From Bacteroidota bacterium (GTDB taxonomy: Bacteria; Bacteroidota; Bacteroidia; Chitinophagales; Chitinophagaceae), in assembly GCA_018266575.1 (NCBI GenBank), contig JAFEAE010000017.1:248001-312000 (forward strand): a stretch of 64,000 bases of DNA, read 5' to 3'. Positions 1-7,944 of this stretch are shown in pieces. Within the stretch, counting starts at the first letter, position 1. The number at the start of each line of letters is the position of its first letter. The notes beneath the pieces were generated by a model. That model did not search any database. It had not been told where the DNA came from and saw only the letters and a program-made list of their open reading frames with translations. The position numbers were made by a program, and so were the translations under genes.

Positions 1-1104
1 ATCGACCCTAAATTAGCTGAGGCTAAATATAAGATCGGTAAAATATATCTAACTCAAAACAATAAAGATTATTTCCTGCCGGCATTTGAAGAAGCTACTC
101 AGTTAGACCCTTCTTATGGCCCTGCTTATTTTGAATTGTTCTATTATTGGTACTACCATCAGGATGTAAACAAAGCCATAGGGTATTTCGACAAATACAC
201 AGCTGTAACTGACCCCAAGCCTTCTGATGAATACAACAGAATAAGTTTCCTTTATGCTGCAAAAAAATACCAGGACTGCATAACGCAATCACAGCAAAAA
301 ATTTCTGCACAAGGCGCAAATGCATATCCATTGTATTATAAACTCATTGCATATTGCTATAGTGATATGGGCGATTCCGCAAATGCAAAAACTTATCTTG
401 ACCAATATTTCGCCAAACAAAAACCCGATGGGTTTGTTGCTCAGGATTATTCTTTTTATGCAAAAACACTAAGCAAATTCCCTGGCAATGATTCGTTGGT
501 AAACTTAAATTATCAGAAAGCTTTTGATACGGATACTGCATTAGCAAACAAACAAAAGATTGCTGAAGAAGCAGCAGGCGTTGCCAAAACTGCAAAAGAC
601 AAACAAGGCGTTGCAAAATGGGAAGGGGTGATGTATAGATTAAACAAAGATCCCGGCCAGGCTGAGTTATACAGGTGGGGTTATGCCAACTACAGCGCGG
701 GGAACTATGCAACTTCCGATTCTATTTTCTGCGGTATTTATGAACAAAAATACCCTAACGAAATTTATGGATACTTATGGTGCGCAAAAACCAAAAGGGC
801 CGAGGACGACTCACTTAGCTCAGGCGGCCTTGCCGTTGAACCATATCAGAAATTAGCTGAAATGGGTAAAAAAATTGATTCTGTCAAGTACAAAAGCCAG
901 ATCGTTGAATCTTATTTTTACCTCGCATCGTATTATAATGATGTAAAAAAAGACAAAGACCAGGCTGTAAGTTATCTCAGGAAAGTTGTAGAAGTGGACC
1001 CGACAAACGAAACCGCTCCTAAATTTATAACGATACTTACTGCGCCGCCGCCAAAACCCCAACCACCTGCCGCTAAACCAAAAGCTAAAAAAAGTGGTAA
1101 ATGA
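1..1104 (+). CDS. TPR-repeat protein, 5' end outside the window
   Basis: The reading frame is open from base 1, so the gene starts upstream and only its last 367 codons are visible. The visible protein has tetratricopeptide-like helical pairs, for example around FEEATQLDPSYGPAYFEL near the start and AVSYLRKVVEVDPTNETA near the end, the usual A/G/Y/P pattern of TPR scaffolds. It ends in a low-complexity Pro/Lys/Ala tail (PPPKPQPPAAKPKAKK). No catalytic motif is seen. TPR proteins bind partners; this one's partner is unknown. The gene is followed by a strong terminator, so it is transcriptionally separate from the nuo operon. An internal TTG at 136 is not needed as a start because the frame continues upstream. 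Confidence 0.85.
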   Translation: MDPKLAEAKYKIGKIYLTQNNKDYFLPAFEEATQLDPSYGPAYFELFYYWYYHQDVNKAIGYFDKYTAVTDPKPSDEYNRISFLYAAKKYQDCITQSQQKISAQGANAYPLYYKLIAYCYSDMGDSANAKTYLDQYFAKQKPDGFVAQDYSFYAKTLSKFPGNDSLVNLNYQKAFDTDTALANKQKIAEEAAGVAKTAKDKQGVAKWEGVMYRLNKDPGQAELYRWGYANYSAGNYATSDSIFCGIYEQKYPNEIYGYLWCAKTKRAEDDSLSSGGLAVEPYQKLAEMGKKIDSVKYKSQIVESYFYLASYYNDVKKDKDQAVSYLRKVVEVDPTNETAPKFITILTAPPPKPQPPAAKPKAKKSGK

Positions 1105-1121
1105 TTTTTAACGCTATAAAT

Positions 1122-1160
1122 AAAATCCCCCGTTATACAACTATGTTAACGGGGGATTTT
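1122..1160 (+). terminator. Rho-independent terminator after the TPR gene
   Basis: A perfect 14-bp stem pairs 1122-1135 (AAAATCCCCCGTTA) with 1147-1160 (TAACGGGGGATTTT) around an 11-nt loop, followed by a T-rich tract. The A-run on the left arm means it could work in both directions. Confidence 0.9.
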
Positions 1161-1187
1161 TATTTTTCTCCTTTTTATTTTTAGAAA

Positions 1188-1217
1188 TTGGAAATTGAGC
1201 GTGCTGCCTTATTTTTG
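1188..1217 (+). promoter_or_regulatory. Bacteroidota-type promoter of nuoA
   Basis: TTG at 1188-1190 is followed after 19 nt by TATTTTTG at 1210-1217, which matches the known Bacteroidota layout (-33 TTG/TTTG, -7 TAnnTTTG). It lies just after the upstream terminator and about 20 nt before the nuoA ATG, so it is the likely main promoter of the complex I operon. Confidence 0.55.
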
Positions 1218-1237
1218 CGCAAAGCAATTTCTTGAAA

Positions 1238-1651
1238 ATGGAAATCTTTTTTTTACAGGCCAACACAATCTCTACTGCATCAAATGTAAACAGCTCCTAC
1301 AACTACCTCCCTATCGGCATACAATTCTTGTTTGCCATTGGTTTTGTGGCAACCGTTCTCGGGTTAACACATTTGCTTGGCCCTGCACGTAAAACCTCGG
1401 ATAAACTTCAAAACTTTGAAAGCGGTATCGAGGCTGTGGGCAATGCCCGCCAGCCAATGGCCATCAAGTATTTCTTGGTCGCCATCCTCTTTGTGTTGTT
1501 TGATGTGGAAGTTATCTTTTTCTATCCTTATGCTGTAAACTTTCGTGCACTGGGGTGGGCTGGTTTTTCAGCCGTATTACTATTTGTAGCATTCTTCCTT
1601 GTCGGGTTCATATATATTATAAAAAAAGGTGCTTTGCATTGGGAAGACTGA
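1238..1651 (+). CDS. nuoA: NADH-quinone oxidoreductase subunit A
   Basis: NuoA is a small membrane-arm subunit of complex I, sitting where the quinone cavity meets the proton-pumping arm. The 137-residue product has three hydrophobic helices, near residues 26-46, 78-98 and 105-127. It carries the family signature FESGIEAVGNARQP in the first loop and the acidic FDVEVIFFYPYA segment in helix 2. I chose the ATG at 1238; an in-frame TTG at 1232 would add two residues. It is the first gene of a full nuoABCDEFGHIJKLMN locus and nuoB follows after a 117-bp repeat-filled gap. Length is normal for the family. Confidence 0.95.
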   Translation: MEIFFLQANTISTASNVNSSYNYLPIGIQFLFAIGFVATVLGLTHLLGPARKTSDKLQNFESGIEAVGNARQPMAIKYFLVAILFVLFDVEVIFFYPYAVNFRALGWAGFSAVLLFVAFFLVGFIYIIKKGALHWED

Positions 1652-1656
1652 ATCGA

Positions 1657-1768
1657 ATTAAAAATTAAAAATTAAGAATTAAGAATTAGGGTAACATTAA
1701 GTGTTTAAGATTGTTATAAAGTTGTGTCGGATTATTAATTCTTAATTATACATTCTAAATTAAAGATT
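1657..1768 (+). repeat. 7-nt periodic inverted-arm element, nuoA-nuoB
   Basis: Bases 1657-1691 are five consecutive 7-nt units (ATTAAAA twice, ATTAAGA twice, ATTAGGG). Bases 1734-1768 are five more of roughly complementary sequence (ATTAATT, CTTAATT, ATACATT, CTAAATT, AAAGATT) ending exactly at the nuoB ATG. The 42-nt spacer keeps the 7-nt phase, so 16 units fit between 1657 and the start codon. The two arms could pair in RNA. Confidence 0.75.
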
Positions 1769-2359
1769 ATGCCTCGCCCGGTACGGTTTAATATTCATCC
1801 TATTCCCGCTGATACAAAAGATAATATCAGCCTGGTAGATATGCCAGAAGGCTATACTGGAGATGGTTTCTTTACCACCAAACTCAGTAGTGTAGTTGGC
1901 TTAGCCAGAAAAAATTCATTATGGCCGATGCCTTTTGCAACATCATGCTGTGGCATTGAGTTTATGGCAACAATGGCTTCGCATTACGACCTTGCACGTT
2001 TTGGTGCAGAACGTTTGGGGTTTTCCCCGCGCCAGTGTGATTTGTTAATGGTGATGGGAACAATCGCAAAAAAAATGGGCCCTATAGTAAAGCAAGTTTA
2101 TTTGCAAATGGCAGAGCCACGCTGGGTAATGGCAGTCGGCGCCTGCGCTTCAAGTGGAGGTATATTCGACACCTATTCTGTGTTGCAGGGCATTGACCAG
2201 GTTGTTCCGGTGGATGTATATGTTCCGGGTTGCCCGCCGAGGCCTGAAGCAATACTTGACGGGTTTATGAAGATCCAGGATCTGGTTGGGCAGGAAAGCA
2301 TCCGCAGAAGGAACAGCGAACAATATAAAGCATTGTTAGAGAGCTACGGAATACAGTAA
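1769..2359 (+). CDS. nuoB: NADH-quinone oxidoreductase subunit B
   Basis: NuoB (PSST) holds [4Fe-4S] cluster N2, the last cluster before ubiquinone or menaquinone, in the peripheral arm of complex I. All four cluster ligands are present: adjacent Cys60-Cys61 in TSCCGIEFMA, Cys126 in VGACASSGG and Cys155 in VPGCPPRPE. The 196-residue product has an N-terminal extension and a C-terminal helix typical of Bacteroidota. The ATG at 1769 follows directly on the periodic element. Its position between nuoA and nuoC is standard. Confidence 0.97.
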   Translation: MPRPVRFNIHPIPADTKDNISLVDMPEGYTGDGFFTTKLSSVVGLARKNSLWPMPFATSCCGIEFMATMASHYDLARFGAERLGFSPRQCDLLMVMGTIAKKMGPIVKQVYLQMAEPRWVMAVGACASSGGIFDTYSVLQGIDQVVPVDVYVPGCPPRPEAILDGFMKIQDLVGQESIRRRNSEQYKALLESYGIQ

Positions 2360-2360
2360 A

Positions 2361-2420
2361 CCCCTTTCCCCTAAAGGGGTTTTGGGAAATTGCATCAATT
2401 TAATAAAGCCCCTTCAGGGG
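2361..2420 (+). repeat. Paired CCCCT/AGGGG hairpins, nuoB-nuoC
   Basis: Two short palindromes sit in the 68-bp gap: CCCCTTT (2361-2367) with AAAGGGG (2373-2379), and CCCCT (2409-2413) with AGGGG (2416-2420). The first arm can also pair with the last, giving a larger cruciform. No T-run follows, so this is not a classical terminator; it looks like a short mobile or structural intergenic repeat. Confidence 0.6.
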
Positions 2421-2427
2421 TTGGTGT

Positions 2428-2931
2428 ATGAACTTGACGAATGATATTATCAAAGCAAAACTGGTTGAAAAATTTGGAGATATAGTTTCAAATTTTGAAG
2501 AACCTTATGGTATGCTGACTTTTGAAGCACCAAAAGAACAAAACCTTAAAGTTCTTCAATTTCTTTTTGATGATGCAGAATTGCGTTTTCAGTTTTTGAC
2601 GGATCTCTGTGCCGTTCATTATCCTGATCAAAAAGGGAGGGAGCTTGCAGTAGTGTATCACCTGCATAATTTGCGTGATAATGTCCGCATCCGTTTCAAA
2701 GTATTCACCGCAATAGAAACTCCGGACGTATTTACAGCAACACAATTATATTCAACGGCAAACTGGATGGAAAGGGAAACGTATGATTTTTTTGGAGTGA
2801 ATTTCGTTGGCCACCCGAATCTGAAACGCATATTGAATGTAGATGAGATGGATTATTTCCCGTTGCGTAAAGAATATCCACTGGAAGACCAGACTAGGAT
2901 TGATAAAGATGATGCGATGTTTGGAAGATAG
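2428..2931 (+). CDS. nuoC: NADH-quinone oxidoreductase subunit C
   Basis: NuoC (30-kDa subunit) is a cofactor-free peripheral-arm subunit that packs against NuoD and NuoB. The 167-residue protein carries the family signature ERETYDFFGVNFVGHPNLKR near residues 112-131 and the following LNVDEMDYFPLRKEYPLE. nuoC and nuoD are separate genes here, not fused as in enterobacteria. ATG at 2428 begins just after the CCCC/GGGG hairpins. Family length is normal. Confidence 0.96.
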   Translation: MNLTNDIIKAKLVEKFGDIVSNFEEPYGMLTFEAPKEQNLKVLQFLFDDAELRFQFLTDLCAVHYPDQKGRELAVVYHLHNLRDNVRIRFKVFTAIETPDVFTATQLYSTANWMERETYDFFGVNFVGHPNLKRILNVDEMDYFPLRKEYPLEDQTRIDKDDAMFGR

Positions 2932-2935
2932 GATT

Positions 2936-3122
2936 AATTTGAAAATGTGAAAATGGCGCAATTTGAAAATGCTCATTTAGAAGTGAGCATAGCAGAAATA
3001 GAAAAACTAAAATTTATACAGCCAAAAACTAAATAAAAAAATCGCTTTGAGGAACTGAAAACTGTAGACTGAGGACTGAATACCATTTTACAGAAATCGT
3101 ACATCGTAAATCGTACATCATA
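2936..3122 (+). repeat. 8-nt and 7-nt periodic element, nuoC-nuoD
   Basis: The gap starts with TGAAAATG units at 8-nt spacing. From 3053 it holds ten consecutive 7-nt units: AACTGAA, AACTGTA, GACTGAG, GACTGAA, then two transition units, then AATCGTA/CATCGTA alternating to 3122. One base separates the array from the nuoD ATG. The terminal TCGTACA/TCGTAAA array recurs before nuoH and nuoJ. Confidence 0.7.
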
Positions 3123-3123
3123 A

Positions 3124-4359
3124 ATGTCAGAGACACTAACACATAATCATATAAAACTTCCCGAAGGTAGTATTGAAAAAACTACTACCACGCTTAACCT
3201 CGGGCCAACACACCCTGCAACGCACGGCGTATTTCAGAATATTTTGGAGTTGGATGGCGAACGCATCGTATCTGCTGAACAAACGGTAGGATATATACAC
3301 CGCGCATTTGAAAAATTAGCTGAGCGCCGGCCCTTATATCAGGTCACGCCGCTTACCGACAGGTTGAATTATTGCTCCTCTCCTATTAATAACATGGGCT
3401 GGCATCTCACATGCGAAAAATTGCTGGGTGTAAAAACACCGAAGCGTGTAGATTACCTGCGTGTGATCATTATGGAGCTGGCAAGGATTTCAGATCATCT
3501 TATATGTAATTCTGTTGTTGGTGTTGACTCAGGTGCATTCACCGGGTTTTTATACGTGATGCAATACCGCGAACTGATCTATGAAATTTATGAAGAGATC
3601 TGCGGCTCGCGCCTTACAACTAATATTGGAAGAATTGGTGGATTTGAAAGAAATTTCAATAGTACGGTTTGGGAAAAATTAGACAAATTTTTAGCGGAAT
3701 ATCCTGCGGTGTTGAAAGAATTTGAAAACCTCTTTACACGAAACCGCATTTTTATGGAACGCACCATTGGTTGCGGGCCGATCAGTGCTGAACGTGCATT
3801 GAACTATGGATTCACCGGGCCGAATTTACGTGCCGCCGGTGTTGATTACGATGTGCGTGTGCATACGCCATATTCAAGCTATGAAGATTTTTCATTTGAA
3901 ATCCCTGTCGGAAAAACCGGCGATTGCTATGATCGTTTTTTAGTACGCAACTATGAAATGTGGCAATCGATCGAGATCGTGAAACAGGCATACCAGAAGA
4001 TTCAGGAATTCAAAGGCGCTGATGCAGAAGTGTACCACGCTGATGTTCCTGAATATTATTTGCCAGAGAAAAAAGATGTGTACACAAAAATGGAAGCATT
4101 GATCTGGCATTTTAAAATTGTGATGGGAGAAACTGAAATTCCTGCAGGCGAAGTGTACCAGGCCGTAGAAGGTGGTAATGGTGAACTTGGTTTTTATCTT
4201 ATCAGCGACGGTGGAAGAACACCATATCGTTTGCATTTCCGTCGCCCATGTTTTATTTATTACCAGGCATATTCCGAGTTGACGAAAGGAAGCATGCTTA
4301 GTGATGCGATCATTACTATGAGCAGTTTGAACTTGATAGCTGGGGAATTGGACGCGTAA
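3124..4359 (+). CDS. nuoD: NADH-quinone oxidoreductase subunit D
   Basis: NuoD (49-kDa subunit) forms, with NuoB, the quinone-binding site of complex I and is related to the large subunit of [NiFe] hydrogenases. The 411-residue protein shows the signature LGPTHPATHGV at residues 26-36, whose histidines line the quinone pocket, and LTDRLNYCSS with Tyr83, the probable equivalent of the quinone-contacting tyrosine. Hydrogenase metal-binding cysteines are absent, as expected. The ATG at 3124 is one base after a 7-nt repeat array. nuoE follows after 145 bp. Confidence 0.97.
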   Translation: MSETLTHNHIKLPEGSIEKTTTTLNLGPTHPATHGVFQNILELDGERIVSAEQTVGYIHRAFEKLAERRPLYQVTPLTDRLNYCSSPINNMGWHLTCEKLLGVKTPKRVDYLRVIIMELARISDHLICNSVVGVDSGAFTGFLYVMQYRELIYEIYEEICGSRLTTNIGRIGGFERNFNSTVWEKLDKFLAEYPAVLKEFENLFTRNRIFMERTIGCGPISAERALNYGFTGPNLRAAGVDYDVRVHTPYSSYEDFSFEIPVGKTGDCYDRFLVRNYEMWQSIEIVKQAYQKIQEFKGADAEVYHADVPEYYLPEKKDVYTKMEALIWHFKIVMGETEIPAGEVYQAVEGGNGELGFYLISDGGRTPYRLHFRRPCFIYYQAYSELTKGSMLSDAIITMSSLNLIAGELDA

Positions 4360-4362
4360 GCA

Positions 4363-4500
4363 AATGTGAAAATGTCGTAATGTGAAAATTTGAAAATGAA
4401 ATTTCCAAATCTATAAATGAATAAAAAAATAGTGTGAAATAAGAGAATGATCATGCCAAAGGCATTATCACATTTTCAAATCTTCACATTTTCAAATTAA
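4363..4500 (+). repeat. 8-nt periodic inverted-arm element, nuoD-nuoE
   Basis: The left arm (4363-4402) is five 8-nt units such as AATGTGAA, AATGTCGT and AATTTGAA. The right arm, from about 4468, reads in complement (CACATTTT, CAAATCTT, CACATTTT, CAAATTAA). A small hairpin, ATGCC/GGCAT at 4453-4465, sits just inside the right arm. Confidence 0.7.
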
Positions 4501-4504
4501 TAAG

Positions 4505-5002
4505 ATGCCGTTTTCAGAAGAGAAATTAAAAAAAGTTGCAGAGATCATTGCTCGTTATCCGGAAGGAAAAAGCAAGAGCGCATTATTACCGGTGCTGCAC
4601 CTTGCGCAGGAAGAATTTGGCGGATGGTTGAGCGCTGACACAATGGACTATGTTGCCACATTATTAAAACTGGAACCAATCGAAGTATATGAAGTGGCTA
4701 CATTTTATTCGATGTACAATTTAAAACCGGTTGGAAAATATTTGTTTGAAGTTTGCCAGACCGGCCCGTGTATGCTGAATGGCAGTGATAATATCATTGA
4801 TTATATCAAAGAAAAACTCAGCATTAATGTTGGTGAAACAACTGCCGATGGATTGTTCACGTTGAAAACCGTTGAATGTCTTGGTGCATGCGGTTATGCG
4901 CCGATGATGCAGTTGGGAAAAACATACCGCGAACACCTGACAAAAGAAAAAGTGGATGCGATCATCGATGAATGCAGGAGAACCGCAGCGATGAATAATT
5001 GA
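4505..5002 (+). CDS. nuoE: NADH-quinone oxidoreductase subunit E
   Basis: NuoE (24-kDa subunit) is a thioredoxin-fold protein carrying [2Fe-2S] cluster N1a in the NADH-oxidising module. The four ligands are visible: Cys84 and Cys89 (VCQTGPCMLNG), then Cys125 and Cys129 (ECLGACGYAPM). The 165-residue length is usual. Upstream is the 8-nt repeat element; downstream, only 33 bp away, is an unrelated DNA-repair gene, where nuoF would be expected. Confidence 0.97.
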   Translation: MPFSEEKLKKVAEIIARYPEGKSKSALLPVLHLAQEEFGGWLSADTMDYVATLLKLEPIEVYEVATFYSMYNLKPVGKYLFEVCQTGPCMLNGSDNIIDYIKEKLSINVGETTADGLFTLKTVECLGACGYAPMMQLGKTYREHLTKEKVDAIIDECRRTAAMNN

Positions 5003-5035
5003 ACGTTGTTCTCTTCATCTTAATATTATTTCATT

Positions 5036-5743
5036 ATGACTGCAAAAGAAATAATGAATGAACTGAAAAAACTCGGCACCGAGCAAACACGTAAAACCTG
5101 GACAAACCACGGTGCAACCGGAGAATTTTTTGGTGTGAAAGTCGGTGATATGAAAAAGGTGAAGAAAAAAGTGAAGAACGATCATGCGTTGTCGCTCGAA
5201 TTGTATGATACCAAAAATGCGGATGCGATGTATTTTGCCGGATTGATCAGCGAACCTGCAAAAATGAGTAAGGAAGAACTGCAGCATTGGGCGGAAACAT
5301 CGGGCTGGCAAATGTTGAGTGAATATACGATCGCATGGGTTACATCGGAAAGCCGCTATGGACATGAGATGGCGATGAAATGGATCAAATCAAAAGATGA
5401 ACGGATTGCCTCGGCAGGATGGAGCACATATGGTTGTTTGCTTGCATTAAAAAAAGATGAGGAACTTGATCTGAAAGAAATTGAGGAGTTGATGGAGAGT
5501 ATAAAAAAGAATATTCACAAAATGCCGAACCGTGTGAAATACACGATGAACAATTTTGTGATCTCAGTTGGAGCTTATGTAAAACCGTTGACCAAAAAAG
5601 CAAAAGCCATTGCGAAAGAAATTGGTGATGTGGAAGTGAATGTAGGCAACACGGCTTGTAAAGTCCCTTATGCAGTCACCTACATCGAAAAGATCGAAGC
5701 AAGAGGCGGAATTGGTAAGAAAAAGAAAACGGTGTTTTGTTGA
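5036..5743 (+). CDS. DNA alkylation repair protein, AlkD-like HEAT family
   Basis: The 235-residue product matches the AlkD/AlkC-like DNA alkylation repair family, HEAT-repeat solenoids that excise alkylated bases. Supporting segments are TWTNHGATGEFFGVKVGDMK near the N-terminus, the Trp-rich WAETSGWQMLSEYTIAWV, and KMPNRVKYTMNNFVISVGAY followed by the VGNTACKVPYAVTYI C-terminal helix. No signal peptide, so cytoplasmic. It lies inside the nuo operon, 33 bp after nuoE, with no terminator before it, so it is probably co-transcribed. A repair gene here has no obvious link to complex I assembly and looks like inserted cargo. Family assignment is firm; activity on a given lesion is inference. Confidence 0.85.
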   Translation: MTAKEIMNELKKLGTEQTRKTWTNHGATGEFFGVKVGDMKKVKKKVKNDHALSLELYDTKNADAMYFAGLISEPAKMSKEELQHWAETSGWQMLSEYTIAWVTSESRYGHEMAMKWIKSKDERIASAGWSTYGCLLALKKDEELDLKEIEELMESIKKNIHKMPNRVKYTMNNFVISVGAYVKPLTKKAKAIAKEIGDVEVNVGNTACKVPYAVTYIEKIEARGGIGKKKKTVFC

Positions 5744-5787
5744 ATTTTTTTGAACAGGATTATTAATATTAAAACGTGAGTTGGAAT

Positions 5788-6159
5788 ATGGGAATAACAA
5801 ATGCAATATTAAGAGTGAGGGAGCATCGTAAGTCAGAGAAATTTGTAGATGTGGAATTCCTGGTTGACAGTGGTGCTGTATATAGTTTGGTACCAGGAAA
5901 AATTTTAGACGAACTTGGAATTGAGCCATATCGTGAAATGAGTTTTTCATTAGCAGATGGCACCAGTTTAAAAAGAAAAGTCAGCTCTGCTTACTTTGAA
6001 TTTGAAGGGGAAGGCGGCCCTGCGCCTGTGGTATATGGGGAAGAAGGCGATACGCCATTGTTAGGTGCAACAACATTGGAATCGATAGGATTAGTTTTGA
6101 ACCCATTTACAAGAACATTGCACCCTATGAAATTGTTAATGGCTGGCTTAAGTAAATAA
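5788..6159 (+). CDS. Retropepsin-like clan AA aspartic protease
   Basis: This 123-residue protein resembles the single-domain clan AA aspartic proteases found widely in prokaryotes. The catalytic loop is VEFLVDSGAVYSLVP, with Asp in DSG (D-T/S-G). The C-terminal LLGATTLESIGLVLNP is the conserved second half of the fold. Such proteins act as dimers, each giving one Asp. I chose ATG 5788 because the protein then begins MGITNAILRV, the usual family start; an in-frame GTG at 5776 would add four residues. It follows the AlkD-like gene by 44 bp and precedes a small membrane gene by 2 bp. Substrate unknown. Confidence 0.75.
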   Translation: MGITNAILRVREHRKSEKFVDVEFLVDSGAVYSLVPGKILDELGIEPYREMSFSLADGTSLKRKVSSAYFEFEGEGGPAPVVYGEEGDTPLLGATTLESIGLVLNPFTRTLHPMKLLMAGLSK

Positions 6160-6161
6160 TA

Positions 6162-6371
6162 ATGAAAAGGAATTTTAAAATATTGGTTTATTTGTTATTG
6201 CCGGTTGTAATTATTTTAAACCTGATCAAATGGCTTTTTATAGAAGATACTGATGCAAAAAGTATTTTAAGTTATTTGAGTGCCGGTTTATTGGCAGCAA
6301 TCTTTTTATCCTTTATTTTATTTTTATTGAAGCCGCAATGGTTTAAGGGCAAATCTAAAAACTTAGGATAA
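6162..6371 (+). CDS. Small membrane protein, unknown function
   Basis: This 69-residue product has two hydrophobic helices (about residues 7-24 and 40-58) joined by a short acidic loop (EDTDAKS), and a basic C-terminus (KPQWFKGKSKN). I recognise no family. It starts 2 bp after the aspartic protease stop, so the two are probably co-translated, and the protease could act on or near the membrane with it; that link is inference. It is the last cargo gene before the repeat-filled gap leading to nuoF. Confidence 0.6.
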   Translation: MKRNFKILVYLLLPVVIILNLIKWLFIEDTDAKSILSYLSAGLLAAIFLSFILFLLKPQWFKGKSKNLG

Positions 6372-6420
6372 AAATTTTGTGAACTTAATTCGGCTGCCCG
6401 TTGCCGTTAGTGAAGCGTTG

Positions 6421-6490
6421 AATAGAATTGTTTCCGTACAAGAGTGCGACGCAAGGGTGGTGAAGAGAGAACAAATGCTGGTAACACAAA
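6421..6490 (+). repeat. Dispersed ~70-bp nuo intergenic repeat, copy A
   Basis: This aligns without gaps to 12568-12637 (about 80% identity) and, with one small gap, to 10627-10690. Shared core words are GTACAAG, GTGCGACGCAA, TGAAGAGAG and GCTGGT. No reading frame is conserved between copies. Confidence 0.75.
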
Positions 6491-6494
6491 AGTC

Positions 6495-6585
6495 AAAATG
6501 AAAAATTAAGAAGTAAAAATTGTTAGCGCTTTTTTTCATTTTTACTTTTTAATTTTTACTTAATAAGAATTCGTAAATATATAAA
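6495..6585 (+). repeat. 7-nt periodic inverted-arm element before nuoF
   Basis: Thirteen 7-nt units run without phase loss to the nuoF start codon. Left units are AAAATGA, AAAATTA, AGAAGTA and AAAATTG; right units are CATTTTT, ACTTTTT, AATTTTT and ACTTAAT. The arms are complementary around a TTAGCGC centre. A close relative lies at 43844-43896. Confidence 0.75.
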
Positions 6586-7941
6586 GTGAGCAGAAAATTA
6601 TTATTAGAAAAAGCACACGTTGAAGGCATTCGTTATTACGATGCGTATCGCCGTGAAGGTGGTTATCGCAGTGTAGAGAAGGCTTTGAAAACAATGACGC
6701 CCGACCAGGTTACCGATGAGGTGAAAAAAAGCGGGCTTCGCGGACGTGGTGGCGCCGGTTTCCCGACAGGAATGAAGTGGAGTTTTTTAGCGAAGCCGGA
6801 AGGTGTTCCGCGCCATTTGGTGTGCAATGCAGATGAATCAGAACCGGGAACTTTTAAAGACAGGTATTTGATGGAATTCCTTCCGCATTTATTGATCGAA
6901 GGATTGATCGTTTCGTCTTATGCACTCGGAAGCAACGCGACATACATTTATATCCGCGGTGAATACGCATGGATACCGGATATTCTCGAGCAGGCGATTG
7001 CTGAAGCAAAACAAAATGGCTGGCTCGGAAAAAATATTTTAGGAAGCGGATTTGATTGTGAAATATATGTACAACGCGGTGCTGGCGCTTATATATGCGG
7101 CGAAGAAACAGCATTGATCGAATCGCTCGAAGGCAAACGCGGTAACCCGCGCATCAAGCCGCCATTCCCTGCTGTGAAAGGTGTTTGGGACAGGCCGACC
7201 GTTGTAAATAATGTAGAAACAATTGCAGCGGTTGTGCCGATCATTAATATTACCGGCGAAGAGTATGCGAAAATTGGTGTTGGAAAATCTACAGGTACAA
7301 AATTGATCTCTGCATGCGGAAATATTAATAAGCCCGGCGTATTTGAAATTGATATGACGATCTCCGTGGAAGAATTTATTTATAGTGATGAATATTGCGG
7401 CGGCATTCCGAATGGAAAAAAACTGAAAGCATGTATTCCCGGCGGATCATCCGTTCCGATTCTTCCTGCAAATTTATTATTGAAGACCGCGAAAGGAGAA
7501 ACGAGAATCATGAATTATGAAAGCCTCTCTGATGGCGGTTTTGCAAAAGGCTCGATGATGGGAAGTGGTGGATTTATTGTGTTTGATGAAGACCAGTGTG
7601 TGGTTCGTCACACGATGACGTTGGCGCGTTTTTATCGTCATGAAAGTTGCGGACAATGTTCGCCTTGCCGTGAAGGAACGGGATGGATGGAAAAGATTTT
7701 GAAGAATATTGAATACGGAAAAGGAAAGATGAGCGATATCGATTTGTTGTGGGATATACAGCGCCGCATTGAAGGCAACACGATCTGCCCGCTTGGTGAT
7801 GCAGCAGCGTGGCCTGTTGCCGCAGCGATCAGGCATTTCCGTGATGAATTTGAATGGCATGTAAATAATCCAGTTGAATCGCAGAAGAGGAATTATGGTC
7901 TTGCACGCTACGCCGACCCACTTGAATTAGCAATAGCATAA
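6586..7941 (+). CDS. nuoF: NADH-quinone oxidoreductase subunit F
   Basis: NuoF (51-kDa subunit) binds NADH and FMN and carries [4Fe-4S] cluster N3; it is the electron entry point of complex I. The 451-residue protein shows the glycine-rich nucleotide/FMN loop LRGRGGAGFPTGMKW at residues 51-65, the second nucleotide segment GAGAYICGEETALI, and the cluster motif ESCGQCSPCREG with the distal Cys in NTICPLGDAA. The start is GTG 6586, the only candidate that gives the conserved N-terminus. It is isolated from nuoE by three cargo genes and from nuoG by two more, so the NADH module genes are split by insertions on both sides. Confidence 0.97.
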   Translation: MSRKLLLEKAHVEGIRYYDAYRREGGYRSVEKALKTMTPDQVTDEVKKSGLRGRGGAGFPTGMKWSFLAKPEGVPRHLVCNADESEPGTFKDRYLMEFLPHLLIEGLIVSSYALGSNATYIYIRGEYAWIPDILEQAIAEAKQNGWLGKNILGSGFDCEIYVQRGAGAYICGEETALIESLEGKRGNPRIKPPFPAVKGVWDRPTVVNNVETIAAVVPIINITGEEYAKIGVGKSTGTKLISACGNINKPGVFEIDMTISVEEFIYSDEYCGGIPNGKKLKACIPGGSSVPILPANLLLKTAKGETRIMNYESLSDGGFAKGSMMGSGGFIVFDEDQCVVRHTMTLARFYRHESCGQCSPCREGTGWMEKILKNIEYGKGKMSDIDLLWDIQRRIEGNTICPLGDAAAWPVAAAIRHFRDEFEWHVNNPVESQKRNYGLARYADPLELAIA

Positions 7942-7944
7942 TTG